IMG/VR virus record: IMGVR_UViG_3300021963_000796
Location: 1 to 20,738 of that record
Length of the DNA stretch: 20,738 nucleotides
Strand: one strand, 5' to 3'
Origin: a virus
Shown: piece after piece, positions 1 to 6,390 of the stretch
Layout: each line of letters opens with the position of its first letter
Numbering within the stretch: the first letter of the stretch is position 1
Program-made: the position numbers and the translations under genes
The notes under the pieces: model-generated
Told to the model about the DNA's origin: nothing
Seen by the model: only the letters and a program-made list of their open reading frames with translations
The model's database searches: none

Positions 1-13
1 CGGAGGGTAAATA

Positions 14-715
14 ATGGGTAAACTGACTCGACTCATCGGAGACATTCATGGCGAATGGGAACTTTATCATCAGACCGCAACGGATGCGATCAACTTCGGC
101 GGGTGTGAACGCACGATCCAAGTCGGCGACTTTGGCGTTGGATTTGCTGGTCCGTATTGGCACGACCGCGCTGACGAGTTCCATTGGGACGGAACGCATC
201 GCTTTATCCGCGGCAACCATGATGACCCTTCACGTTGTAAGAAAATGCCGGGATGGATTCAAGATGGTCTGGTCGAAAATGATGTGATGTTCATCGGAGG
301 TGCATGGTCGATTGATCAAGCCTTCCGTACCGAAGGAACATCATGGTGGGCAGATGAAGAACTCTCGATGGAAGAACTCTATCGAATGATTGCAATCTAT
401 GAGCAGGTCAAGCCTCGTGTTATGATCACACATGATTGCCCTCAGGAAGTAAGCACTCAGATGTTCATTCAGTCGGGTCTTGCTTTGTTCAAGGGTAACG
501 CTAAGACGATTCCGACTCGTACGGCGATGGCATTCAGCACGATGCTTTCTATTCATCAGCCCGACTTTCATTTTTTTGGGCATTGGCACCATACTATGGC
601 GTACAAACATGGTCGCACTACGTTTGTGTGTTTAGGCATCCACGACTACATCGATGTTGATTTGTCAGATTCAGATCAAATTCATGCAGCTATTGCGGAA
701 CGTTGGTCACTTTAG
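14..715 (+). CDS. Calcineurin-like metallophosphoesterase
   Basis: This 233-residue protein carries the ordered metal-binding motifs of the calcineurin-like phosphoesterase superfamily: GDIHG (D10, H12), GDF (D39), GNHDD (N68, H69), THD (H140) and GHWHH (H190, H192). Such enzymes use two metal ions to hydrolyse phosphomono- or phosphodiesters. Small phage members may act on nucleotides, RNA ends or proteins, and the substrate cannot be told from sequence. The ATG follows a GGAGGG Shine-Dalgarno at positions 3-8. The last 26 bases overlap the 3' end of the convergent homing endonuclease gene, yet the protein appears complete, with the GHWHH motif followed by a normal-looking tail. The family is secure; the biological role is not. 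Confidence 0.88.
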   Translation: MGKLTRLIGDIHGEWELYHQTATDAINFGGCERTIQVGDFGVGFAGPYWHDRADEFHWDGTHRFIRGNHDDPSRCKKMPGWIQDGLVENDVMFIGGAWSIDQAFRTEGTSWWADEELSMEELYRMIAIYEQVKPRVMITHDCPQEVSTQMFIQSGLALFKGNAKTIPTRTAMAFSTMLSIHQPDFHFFGHWHHTMAYKHGRTTFVCLGIHDYIDVDLSDSDQIHAAIAERWSL

Positions 716-1274
716 TACAATTATCAAAGTGCCATCTTTTCATAGCTCTAAGTTGTCCATGCTTACCACAGTGTGGGCAACTACCAAAACTATTTGGATG
801 ATTACCGTCTATCATACGTTTGTTATATACGGCTTTTCCACGGTCTTTGCTAGCTTTACCGATCTTATTGAGAGATTCTAACGAATGTTTCTTTCCATAG
901 AATGAATTAGTTTCTCCGGTTTGTCTAACCTTTGCACTAGCCGACATCTTCTTATGTGTTTCTTCACTCAACATTCTGTTAGTATTGTCAACATGATCCC
1001 AACCTCCGAAACCTCCAACTTTTATGTTATACGTATCTTCGCGCAGAACAAACTCTCGAGAAACCAACTCTTTCTCTTTTGCGTACATTTCTTCGGCTGT
1101 ATTAAACGTAAAGAGGATAGACTTTTGAAAGTTTTTAATTCCGTACTTTGCTATAGCATAACCAAGGTGTTTGCCTGAACCAAAGTAATCATCGGTTAGA
1201 TCATTGGTCTTATGAGCGCCTATGTAGATTTTGTTGTTGACAGTGTTAGTAATTTGGTATACGGTATAATACAT
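690..1274 (-). CDS. GIY-YIG homing endonuclease
   Basis: A 194-residue, free-standing GIY-YIG endonuclease of the Seg type, and the only gene on the minus strand. The N-terminal nuclease module has a degenerate first strand (VYQIT) followed by KIYIGAHKT (residues 15-23), YFGSGK (30-35) and the YNIKVGGFGG segment (82-91). The middle contains NUMOD3-like helices (SEETHKKMSASAK, then a NSFYGKKHS segment). The C-terminus has a zinc-finger pattern, CPHC at 166-169 with H182 and C186, typical of DNA-binding tails of phage homing enzymes. These enzymes cut a homologous site in co-infecting phage DNA and spread themselves by repair. An AAAGGAG Shine-Dalgarno precedes the ATG, and an exact TATAAATA box lies just upstream. 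Its last codons are antisense to the metallophosphoesterase 3' end. Confidence 0.9.
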   Translation of the reverse strand: MYYTVYQITNTVNNKIYIGAHKTNDLTDDYFGSGKHLGYAIAKYGIKNFQKSILFTFNTAEEMYAKEKELVSREFVLREDTYNIKVGGFGGWDHVDNTNRMLSEETHKKMSASAKVRQTGETNSFYGKKHSLESLNKIGKASKDRGKAVYNKRMIDGNHPNSFGSCPHCGKHGQLRAMKRWHFDNCTKVTNVPQ

Positions 1275-1291
1275 ATAAATCTCCTTTAGAC

Positions 1292-1299
1292 TATTTATA
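1292..1299 (-). promoter_or_regulatory. T4-type late promoter box of the homing endonuclease
   Basis: On the minus strand this reads TATAAATA, identical to the core of T4 late promoters. It is about 18 bases upstream of the GIY-YIG start codon, and an AAAGGAG ribosome site lies between. Free-standing and intron-borne homing endonucleases of T4 are often served by late promoters, so position and family agree. The promoter call is an inference from the box alone. Confidence 0.6.
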
Positions 1300-1338
1300 T
1301 ATTGAGTAGTCTGGACACTGGCATAAGGACATTGAACT

Positions 1339-1479
1339 ATGAACTACAAAAAGCATTTTGCCGAAACGCTCAAGATAAACCCGAAAGCAATTGTCGGGTT
1401 TATTCCTAAAGACGGGAACAATACTAACTTTAGTCTCAACAACATGATGTTGATCATCGATCCAGAGTTCATGAGATGA
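1339..1479 (+). CDS. Small hypothetical protein (46 residues)
   Basis: A 46-residue reading frame, MNYKKHFAETLKINPK to FMR. The ATG at 1339 has an AAGGA Shine-Dalgarno at 1326-1330, and the stop overlaps the start of the next gene by an ATGA-type junction (next ATG at 1476). That tight coupling is the main reason to regard it as real. It is basic at the N-terminus with a hydrophobic NNMMLIID segment near the end. I do not recognise a family. It opens the operon that runs to the 2OG oxygenase. A partial late-type box (TATAAATC, 1274-1281) lies upstream on the same strand. Confidence 0.6.
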   Translation: MNYKKHFAETLKINPKAIVGFIPKDGNNTNFSLNNMMLIIDPEFMR

Positions 1480-1688
1480 CTAAAGAACACAATCCATTTA
1501 CCGATTGCACTGCTCAAGGTTCTGAGCATGGAACTGGATGGTCCGTGTGTTCTATGTACTGGAATATCATGATGCCTAATCAGGGAGTCGCTGAACGGGT
1601 TGCTGAGTTGATAAGAATGTCGTACTTTGCTGGACAAAGAGACGCACAAAATGAAATTAAGAAAGTATTAGGGATTCCATATGAGTAA
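1476..1688 (+). CDS. Hypothetical protein (70 residues)
   Basis: A 70-residue soluble protein that begins MTKEHNPFTDC. It overlaps the preceding small gene by 4 bases and the next gene by 8, so it is probably translationally coupled. The first half is rich in G, S and C (two Cys, at C11 and C25), and the second half is predicted helical (VAERVAELIRMSYFAGQRDAQ). No catalytic motif or membrane segment is visible, and I do not recognise the family. The ATG is the only sensible start given the overlap with the upstream stop. Confidence 0.65.
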   Translation: MTKEHNPFTDCTAQGSEHGTGWSVCSMYWNIMMPNQGVAERVAELIRMSYFAGQRDAQNEIKKVLGIPYE

Positions 1689-2007
1689 CTATATTCCCGA
1701 CAACTGGGTTGTCATTCACATGAAAGGCGATGACCCCCACTATCGTATCCTATCCGGGGTATCGGGTGGGTACACACAGGGTTCATCTTGGAGGATGAAT
1801 AGCGGCATCGTTCGAGTCACTGAAGATGATCACTATTTTTACTTCTACGGCGCATCTGGATCTTGCTATCAGTGCAACAAGGAATCGTATTGTCTGCGGA
1901 TGAACAACGCATACATCTGGACAGCGCTTCAGGAGAAGCATGGTGAGAAGGTCGAGATGATGCCTGAAGAGACCGACTGGATGAAGATGGACTGGATCAT
2001 CTCGTGA
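1681..2007 (+). CDS. Hypothetical protein (108 residues)
   Basis: A 108-residue protein starting MSNYIPDNWVVI, with an AGGG Shine-Dalgarno about 8 bases upstream. It is rich in aromatic residues and looks like a beta-sheet fold (WRMNSGIVRVTEDDHYFYFYGASGS), followed by a short helical acidic tail. It contains CYQC and a third Cys, but the spacing does not make a clear zinc finger. Similar short proteins occur in many phage genomes as conserved hypotheticals. That is a general impression and not a database result. Its stop codon overlaps the GTG start of the next gene. Confidence 0.7.
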   Translation: MSNYIPDNWVVIHMKGDDPHYRILSGVSGGYTQGSSWRMNSGIVRVTEDDHYFYFYGASGSCYQCNKESYCLRMNNAYIWTALQEKHGEKVEMMPEETDWMKMDWIIS

Positions 2008-2477
2008 TTGATTTAAATGCATTTGACAAAGGCGGCTTCGGAAAGGTAAACCATTCTCTTGTAAACAATTGGACATGGGAATCGCTTGGTGAGATGGTGA
2101 AATCCATAGCCGAGAAGGATATTCGACGAAGCATGTTGTTAGGTGATGGCGGATTCGTTTGTTGGGGATGCGAACCTTGGTTTAAGGACGTGTTAGACTT
2201 TCTCCAACCACTCAAACCAGAGTACCAGCCACGAGCAGGTCTGTATGCCAGCACCACAGACACGTCTAAGTCGTTTGAACCTCATCGCGATCCAGAGCAA
2301 TACATTTGGGTTTGGCAACTCATCGGTTCTACGCCTTGGCAGGTTGAAGGAACCGATCTTGTGCTTGAGACGAACGAGTTGCTGTACATCACGCCAAACA
2401 TGTTGCACTGCGCAAAGCCAAACTCTCCAAGAGCAAGCATCACATTTTCTCTTGAAAAAGAACACTTTTACGGTTGA
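2004..2477 (+). CDS. JmjC/cupin-like 2-oxoglutarate-Fe(II) oxygenase
   Basis: A 157-residue protein with the signature of JmjC/cupin_4-type oxygenases, the fold of the ribosomal oxygenase YcfD. It has an HxD motif at H94-D96 (PHRDPEQ), then WVWQLIGSTPWQVEG, matching the family's pattern of a strand followed by G-x3-W. ELLYITPNMLHCA supplies the distal H135, and R143/S145 in SPRASITFSLE are at the 2-oxoglutarate end. Known members hydroxylate histidine or arginine on ribosomal proteins, or demethylate histones. The target here is unknown. At 157 residues it is near a minimal catalytic core, without the winged-helix and dimerisation parts of YcfD. The start is GTG (2004), overlapping the preceding TGA. 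No in-frame ATG lies nearby. Its own TGA stop sits inside the TTGACA of the next promoter. Confidence 0.68.
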   Translation: MIDLNAFDKGGFGKVNHSLVNNWTWESLGEMVKSIAEKDIRRSMLLGDGGFVCWGCEPWFKDVLDFLQPLKPEYQPRAGLYASTTDTSKSFEPHRDPEQYIWVWQLIGSTPWQVEGTDLVLETNELLYITPNMLHCAKPNSPRASITFSLEKEHFYG

Positions 2478-2502
2478 CATTTCCCTTTAGGCGTATTATA
2501 CC
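2474..2502 (+). promoter_or_regulatory. Sigma70-type promoter, TTGACA-N17-TATACC
   Basis: Perfect -35 TTGACA at 2474-2479, a 17-base spacer, and -10 TATACC at 2497-2502, followed by an AAAGGA ribosome site and the ATG at 2527. The TGA stop of the upstream oxygenase gene (2475-2477) lies within the -35 hexamer. The 20 bases 2461-2480 match 17088-17107 at 19 of 20 positions. Confidence 0.75.
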
Positions 2503-2526
2503 TAAAAGGTAAGTAAAGGATACATA

Positions 2527-2934
2527 ATGACCCCAACCCTATATTGCCTGATGCGTCAGGATCTGCAAGACCTGAATCCAGGCAAAGGTATGGCTCAAGC
2601 CATGCACGCTCAAGCTGACTTCGATCAATGGGTCGATGATAAGTTGATGAGTTCGCCCATGTACAAACCATACATCGCTGAGTGGAAAGAAGATCGATCG
2701 TTTGGTCGAACGCTTGTGCTTGAATGTACTCTCGATGAGATCAGTAACGTTGGTGCTCTGACGTTGGGTACAGGTCACCCTTCAGGTATCACCGTCGATC
2801 CAACGTATCCGTGGCGTAACTTCTACGGAAAAGTGTTCCTGACTTCAGAAGTCACGTGCGCATGGCTGTTTGCCTGCGATCTGACTCCGGTAAACGTCAT
2901 GGAAGAAATCCGCAAACTCTCTCTACATAGGTAA
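2527..2934 (+). CDS. PTH2-like peptidyl-tRNA hydrolase
   Basis: A 135-residue protein whose N-terminus closely follows the Pth2 signature of a strand, then MRxDL, then GK-x-x-AQ-x-x-HA. Here YCLMRQDL is followed by PGKGMAQAMHAQADF (residues 18-32). The C-terminal half continues with FYGKVFLTSEVTCAWLFA, consistent with the later strands of the fold. Pth2 enzymes free tRNA from peptides released by stalled ribosomes. The archaeal/eukaryotic-type fold also occurs in bacteria and phages. The gene stands behind its own TTGACA promoter and an AAAGGA site. The nearby CCA-adding enzyme supports a tRNA-upkeep role. Loss of activity or a new role cannot be excluded. Confidence 0.6.
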   Translation: MTPTLYCLMRQDLQDLNPGKGMAQAMHAQADFDQWVDDKLMSSPMYKPYIAEWKEDRSFGRTLVLECTLDEISNVGALTLGTGHPSGITVDPTYPWRNFYGKVFLTSEVTCAWLFACDLTPVNVMEEIRKLSLHR

Positions 2935-2944
2935 GGAATATATA

Positions 2945-3253
2945 ATGAAAGCTGTTCTACTCGGCACCGCCGCAATCGTCGGTCTCGGACTTCTGTCATG
3001 GGGAGGCATCTACGTGAAAGGCTTCCTTGACGCAGAGCGTGAAGCTCAACGAACCAAGGTTTTTCAGGAATCGCAGGCCCACACCGACGGCATGAAGCTG
3101 CAACTGAACAACCTCTACATGGAGTATCAGACGGCAGACACCGCTGGCAAGATTGGCATCGCAAACGCTACACGCGACATCTTTGCTTCGGTCGATACCA
3201 CCGATTACCCTCAGCATCTCCAAAATTTCCTCCGTGAAGTACAGGCTCGCTAA
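2945..3253 (+). CDS. Membrane-anchored small protein, possible inner-membrane spanin
   Basis: A 102-residue protein with a single N-terminal hydrophobic helix (about residues 3-25, VLLGTAAIVGLGLLSWGGIYV) and no clear signal-peptidase site after it. It therefore probably stays anchored in the inner membrane with the rest in the periplasm. The remainder is charged and helical (FLDAEREAQRTKVFQESQ and so on), a layout shared by inner-membrane spanins, but also by many unrelated phage membrane proteins. An AAGGAA site precedes the ATG. It is followed after one base by a secreted protein, and a lipoprotein lies further on. The spanin idea is speculative. Confidence 0.65.
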   Translation: MKAVLLGTAAIVGLGLLSWGGIYVKGFLDAEREAQRTKVFQESQAHTDGMKLQLNNLYMEYQTADTAGKIGIANATRDIFASVDTTDYPQHLQNFLREVQAR

Positions 3254-3254
3254 C

Positions 3255-3782
3255 ATGAAAAAGATCCTTCTCGCAACTACGGTTGCATTGATGACCGCAA
3301 CGACCGCAAATGCTGGTTGGTTTGATGAACCGCCTCCTTCGAGTGATGAAGCGGTGGCCGACCAGATGGAAGCACTTCTGAAAGAAGGCGAACGTCAAAC
3401 CGGTCTTCCGGCCATCACGAACTTTACTGAGAAGCGTATGGTGAAATGGCTGTACGAGTTGCGTGACCAGCCGAACTATCGTACCTACACCTACATCGCA
3501 ACGATGAACGGTGCTTTGGTCAAGATTTGTGACAGTGTCGGATACGGTATCAGTGCTTCGATTCAATACAGCAATCCCGAAAAGGTTGTTGACTATGAAG
3601 ACTTTGTTGGAGATCGTATCGACACCAACGTCGGAACGCTTCCTCAGGCAGAACCGAACGGCTTGTTTATGCCAGAAGGACTTGCTGCGACCTACGTGAT
3701 GTGTGTGGTTCCAGGCAAAGATGAGGTTCAGGCGGTCTATCTTGAACCCGAAATCATCGTTTCGCCCTTTCCTCTCAATTAA
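3255..3782 (+). CDS. Secreted/periplasmic protein of unknown function
   Basis: A 175-residue protein with a classical Sec signal peptide: MKK, a hydrophobic core (ILLATTVALMTATT), and an ANA-GW cleavage site after residue 20. The mature part starts with a proline-rich GWFDEPPPSS segment and contains just two cysteines (C93 and C157 by my count), which could form a disulfide in the periplasm. The ATG at 3255 is preferred over an upstream in-frame ATG at 3153, because the signal peptide starts exactly there and the longer form would overlap the previous gene. I do not recognise the family. Synthesis probably continues from the upstream membrane-protein gene, one base away. Confidence 0.75.
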   Translation: MKKILLATTVALMTATTANAGWFDEPPPSSDEAVADQMEALLKEGERQTGLPAITNFTEKRMVKWLYELRDQPNYRTYTYIATMNGALVKICDSVGYGISASIQYSNPEKVVDYEDFVGDRIDTNVGTLPQAEPNGLFMPEGLAATYVMCVVPGKDEVQAVYLEPEIIVSPFPLN

Positions 3783-3785
3783 CAG

Positions 3786-3814
3786 TTGACATTAGCAGAG
3801 GATGGTGATAGTCT
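3786..3814 (+). promoter_or_regulatory. Sigma70-type promoter, TTGACA-N17-TAGTCT
   Basis: Perfect TTGACA at 3786-3791 with a 17-base spacer and a weak -10, TAGTCT, at 3809-3814. It lies in the gap between the secreted-protein gene and the lipoprotein gene. The -10 resembles TAGACT at 5807 and TAGGCT at 17124, so this form recurs. Confidence 0.6.
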
Positions 3815-3837
3815 ATTCATATAGCAAGGAGCTAATC

Positions 3838-4038
3838 ATGAAATACTTCGCCATCCTCTCGTTTGTTGCTCTGTCGGCTTGCGCCGGTACAGGTATTCCT
3901 GTCGAAGAAGATCGTGCAATGCAAACGCAGTATATGCAAGATGTCAGTGAACGTAAAGCATTTCGTCCTGAAGTGTATGCTGAACCTGAGTTCGAAGCAG
4001 ACTGTGAAGAATATCAAATGCCGGAGTGCTATGAATGA
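3838..4038 (+). CDS. Small lipoprotein
   Basis: A 66-residue protein with a type II (lipoprotein) signal peptide: MKYFAILSFVALSAC has the lipobox LSAC with the lipidated Cys at residue 15, followed by AGTG. The mature part is short, acidic and proline/glutamate-rich, with two more cysteines near the end (DCEEYQMPECYE). The Ala-Gly after Cys gives no inner-membrane retention signal, so outer-membrane placement is likely. An AAGGAG site sits at 3827-3832, and the ATG at 3838 is preferred over 3802, which lies inside the promoter. The stop overlaps the cca start by 4 bases. It could be an outer-membrane spanin or a superinfection-exclusion lipoprotein. The sequence does not decide between them. 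Confidence 0.75.
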   Translation: MKYFAILSFVALSACAGTGIPVEEDRAMQTQYMQDVSERKAFRPEVYAEPEFEADCEEYQMPECYE

Positions 4039-5282
4039 GATTTTTTAAAGTCGGCGGTTACGTCCGTGATCGTCTACTGGGAGTTGATTCCCAAGATGTT
4101 GACTGGGTTGTGACTGGTGCAACCGAAGCCGAACTGATGGCTTCTCCTCCGTTCTACATCAAGTCGTTCACCAAAGTCGGTGCTGAATTCCCGGTCTATC
4201 TGTGTGATCGTGGTGACGAATGGGCCCTGGCTCGTCGCGAAAAAAAGTCAGGTAAAGGTTACCATGGCTTCGACGTCGAGTTTGGTCCTGAAGTCACGAT
4301 CGAAGAAGATCTGTCTCGTCGCGATCTGACCATCAACGCTATGGCGTTTGAGTTCTTCAACGACGGAATAACTCGCGTGCTGGACTTGATCGATCCATTC
4401 AATGGCGAGGATGACCTGGATAATAAAGTCCTGCGTCATACCTCTGACGCCTTTCAAGATGATCCCGTTCGAGTCCTGCGGCTGGCACGCTTCCGTGCAC
4501 GTCTGGGGCCTGAATGGACTGTTGCACCTGAGACCGTTGCTCTGGTTTCTCAGATGGCAAAGAAAGGTGTTCTGAACGAACTGACCGCCGAACGTGTTTG
4601 GAAAGAACTGAGTCGGGCACTGATGGAAGATCATGCACGTCTGTTCTTCGACACTCTGATGGAGTGTGACGCTCTGCACGTCGTGTTTCCTGAAGTCTAT
4701 CGTCTGAAGACTGCTCTGGAAGCTCGTCGTTGGCACCCCGAAGGTGACGCGTATGAGCACACCATGCTGGTTCTGACTCAGGCTGTTGAGAGCAACTTTG
4801 ATCTGGAAACTCGTCTGGCATGCCTGGTTCACGACTTCGGTAAAGGTCTGACTCCTCGTGATCAACTGCCCAAGCACTATGGGCATGAAGTGTCGGGCGT
4901 GAAGGTTGCCAAAGACTTTTGCGATCGTCTGACAGTTCCGTCAAAGATGCGGGATCGTGTGATGAAGACCACTCGGTACCATATGCACATGCATAAACTG
5001 GATACGCTGAACCCGAAGACGTTTGTGAACATGTTCATGGACATGGGTGCGTTCAACGATCCTGAAGTTGTTCTGCTGCTGTGGGCCGTCGGTGTTTGTG
5101 ACGCAAACGGTCGACTGGGTTCTGAGGACGAGGATACCTCCGAACTGATGAAGGTTCGGCGCCTGTTTGATGCGGTTCGTGCTGTGAAGTTCGCCGACGT
5201 ATTTCCCAACGGTGAAAAGAACGTCACTAAGATCAAGGAAGGTATGTTTAAAGCGCGTGTTCAGGCGGTTAAGTCTGCCTGA
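4035..5282 (+). CDS. cca: CCA-adding tRNA nucleotidyltransferase with HD domain
   Basis: A 415-residue protein that aligns by eye along its whole length with bacterial class II CCA-adding enzymes of the E. coli type (412 residues). The nucleotidyltransferase head has VGGYVRDRLLG (6-16), the metal-binding pair D21/D23 (DVDWVV), the ERKSG-like REKKSGKGY segment, EEDLSRRDLTINAMA (90-104) and a downstream PVRVLRLARF helix. An HD phosphohydrolase domain follows (CLVHDFGKGLTP, H266-D267). The enzyme restores the CCA end of tRNAs. It overlaps the lipoprotein gene by ATGA. Codon use is striking: by hand count 38 of 40 leucines are CTG, unlike the CTC/CTT/TTG mix in neighbours, which suggests acquisition from a bacterium. 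All expected catalytic residues are present, so activity is likely. Confidence 0.95.
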   Translation: MRFFKVGGYVRDRLLGVDSQDVDWVVTGATEAELMASPPFYIKSFTKVGAEFPVYLCDRGDEWALARREKKSGKGYHGFDVEFGPEVTIEEDLSRRDLTINAMAFEFFNDGITRVLDLIDPFNGEDDLDNKVLRHTSDAFQDDPVRVLRLARFRARLGPEWTVAPETVALVSQMAKKGVLNELTAERVWKELSRALMEDHARLFFDTLMECDALHVVFPEVYRLKTALEARRWHPEGDAYEHTMLVLTQAVESNFDLETRLACLVHDFGKGLTPRDQLPKHYGHEVSGVKVAKDFCDRLTVPSKMRDRVMKTTRYHMHMHKLDTLNPKTFVNMFMDMGAFNDPEVVLLLWAVGVCDANGRLGSEDEDTSELMKVRRLFDAVRAVKFADVFPNGEKNVTKIKEGMFKARVQAVKSA

Positions 5283-5302
5283 GCTTATTTTATGGAGTTA
5301 AT

Positions 5303-5788
5303 ATGACTAGAGTTATTAAAGCGCCTGAGGCGTACGAATACAGTAATGCGATTCGAATTTTCCTTGGCGGATCGATCGACATGGGTACCGCGGAAAATTG
5401 GCAAGATCGTCTTACAAAAGACTTATCTGGTTACAGCGACGAAGATCTGATTCTGTTGAATCCTCGTCGGGATGATTGGGATTCGTCTTGGGTTCAAGAT
5501 CCCACCCCGGGAACTCAGTTCTATGAACAGGTCGCATGGGAACTCACTCAGCAAGAAGAGGCTGAAGGTCTCGTTTATTACTTTGCTGCAGACTCGAAGT
5601 CTCCCATCACCCTGTTGGAACTTGGCCTGTTCAACGAGATGAACACGGTCGTGTGTTGCCCAAAAGAGTTCTATCGTTACGGTAACGTGAAGATGGTATG
5701 TGATCGGTACTCTATCCCGATCGTTGAGACCTACGAAGAGTTGGTTACCTTTATCAAGGGTGCGATCGACGAAGAACTTAGGAATTGA
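5303..5788 (+). CDS. Nucleoside 2-deoxyribosyltransferase-like protein
   Basis: A 161-residue protein with the pattern of the phage/bacterial nucleoside 2-deoxyribosyltransferase-like family: IFLGGSID (19-26), WQ, LLNPRRDDW (51-59), a QVAWE helix, SPITLLELG (100-108) with the probable catalytic Glu at 106, and a VVCCP strand followed by YGNV. Family members swap or hydrolyse bases of deoxynucleosides or nucleotides, so the gene may recycle host nucleotides or handle a modified base. A GGAG site lies 7 bases before the ATG. The TGA stop is inside the TTGACA of the next promoter. The family is convincing; the substrate is unknown. Confidence 0.82.
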   Translation: MTRVIKAPEAYEYSNAIRIFLGGSIDMGTAENWQDRLTKDLSGYSDEDLILLNPRRDDWDSSWVQDPTPGTQFYEQVAWELTQQEEAEGLVYYFAADSKSPITLLELGLFNEMNTVVCCPKEFYRYGNVKMVCDRYSIPIVETYEELVTFIKGAIDEELRN

Positions 5789-5812
5789 CATTTCACAAAC
5801 TTGTGATAGACT
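5785..5812 (+). promoter_or_regulatory. Sigma70-type promoter, TTGACA-N16-TAGACT
   Basis: Perfect TTGACA at 5785-5790, containing the upstream TGA stop (5786-5788), then a 16-base spacer and TAGACT at 5807-5812. Just beyond, GATAAATA at 5814-5821 is one base off the late-promoter box, so an early/late tandem is possible. The leader runs to the ATG at 5852. Confidence 0.6.
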
Positions 5813-5851
5813 AGATAAATACGGTCGAATGACCTAACATAGGAGAACTAA

Positions 5852-6136
5852 ATGGCTAAGAAGGGTGGAAAGTCGAAAGGCTTTATCTCGAAGGGTATTC
5901 ACAGCAACGTGAGCCGTAAGATCACGAACGCTATGCGTTCTGAGTACCTGCAATCTGGTGATCGTATTCTGAACCAGATGAAAGCGTTGCGTCAAGGCAA
6001 AGACATCGTCCTGACCGTTGCCAACCCGAACAAAGAACAGACGAACAAGAAGTTCATCAAGGTTCGTGTTTCGGGCAAAGAGTATATCCAGCGCCTGAAG
6101 GATAACTCTCGTATCCAAAAGACCGTCGAGGCGTAA
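5852..6136 (+). CDS. Small basic conserved phage protein
   Basis: A 94-residue protein, strongly basic at the N-terminus (MAKKGGKSKGFISKG), suggesting nucleic-acid or ribosome contact. The rest appears mixed helix and strand, with no catalytic motif. It has an AGGAG site before the ATG and its own TTGACA promoter. Its stop overlaps the glutaredoxin ATG by one base (TAATG), so the two are probably co-translated. Similar proteins are common as conserved hypotheticals in T4-like phages in my recollection. I cannot assign a function. Confidence 0.75.
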   Translation: MAKKGGKSKGFISKGIHSNVSRKITNAMRSEYLQSGDRILNQMKALRQGKDIVLTVANPNKEQTNKKFIKVRVSGKEYIQRLKDNSRIQKTVEA

Positions 6137-6390
6137 TGATTACGATCTACGGTACCACGCATTGCACGTATTGCCAAAAAGCCAAGGACCTCGCCACTGA
6201 GCGAGGTCTTCGGTTTGAGTTTCGCAATCTAGAAGAAAATGAACAGTTTCACGTCGAGTTGAAGGCGTTGAAACCGGACTTTAAGAAGGTTCCGCAAATC
6301 TGGTGGGACAATCGATATATCGGTGGATTTACCGATTTTGCTGCAGAGGTTGAAAACACCGTTGGAGGTTATGGTGACGGAAAATTCTGA
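6136..6390 (+). CDS. Glutaredoxin
   Basis: An 84-residue glutaredoxin with the redox pair C10-T-Y-C13, a TVP-equivalent KVPQIW loop carrying the cis-proline, and a YIGGFTD glutathione-binding segment. This is the usual size of the family and of T4 NrdC. Such proteins reduce ribonucleotide reductase during phage DNA synthesis. No reductase gene lies in the window, so the partner is inferred. The start overlaps the previous stop by one base. A hairpin with 8-bp perfect arms (6187-6208) lies inside the coding region. Confidence 0.93.
   Translation: MITIYGTTHCTYCQKAKDLATERGLRFEFRNLEENEQFHVELKALKPDFKKVPQIWWDNRYIGGFTDFAAEVENTVGGYGDGKF

Noticed and set aside
1237-1270. TTGACA at 1237 with TATAAT at 1265 on the + strand
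   Set aside because: The spacer between them is 22 bases. At 17 bases the -10 is TACGGT, a poor match, and the site is inside the endonuclease coding region. It remains a weak candidate for the 1339 operon.
4248-4944. Long minus-strand open frames across cca (212 and 181 residues)
   Set aside because: They mirror the CTG-rich codon use of the real gene, lack ribosome sites, and the sense frame matches a known enzyme over its whole length.
6187-6208. Hairpin with perfect 8-bp arms inside the glutaredoxin gene
   Set aside because: Within a well-conserved coding region, no T tract or ribosome site next to it. A match of this size is expected by chance in about 20 kb.
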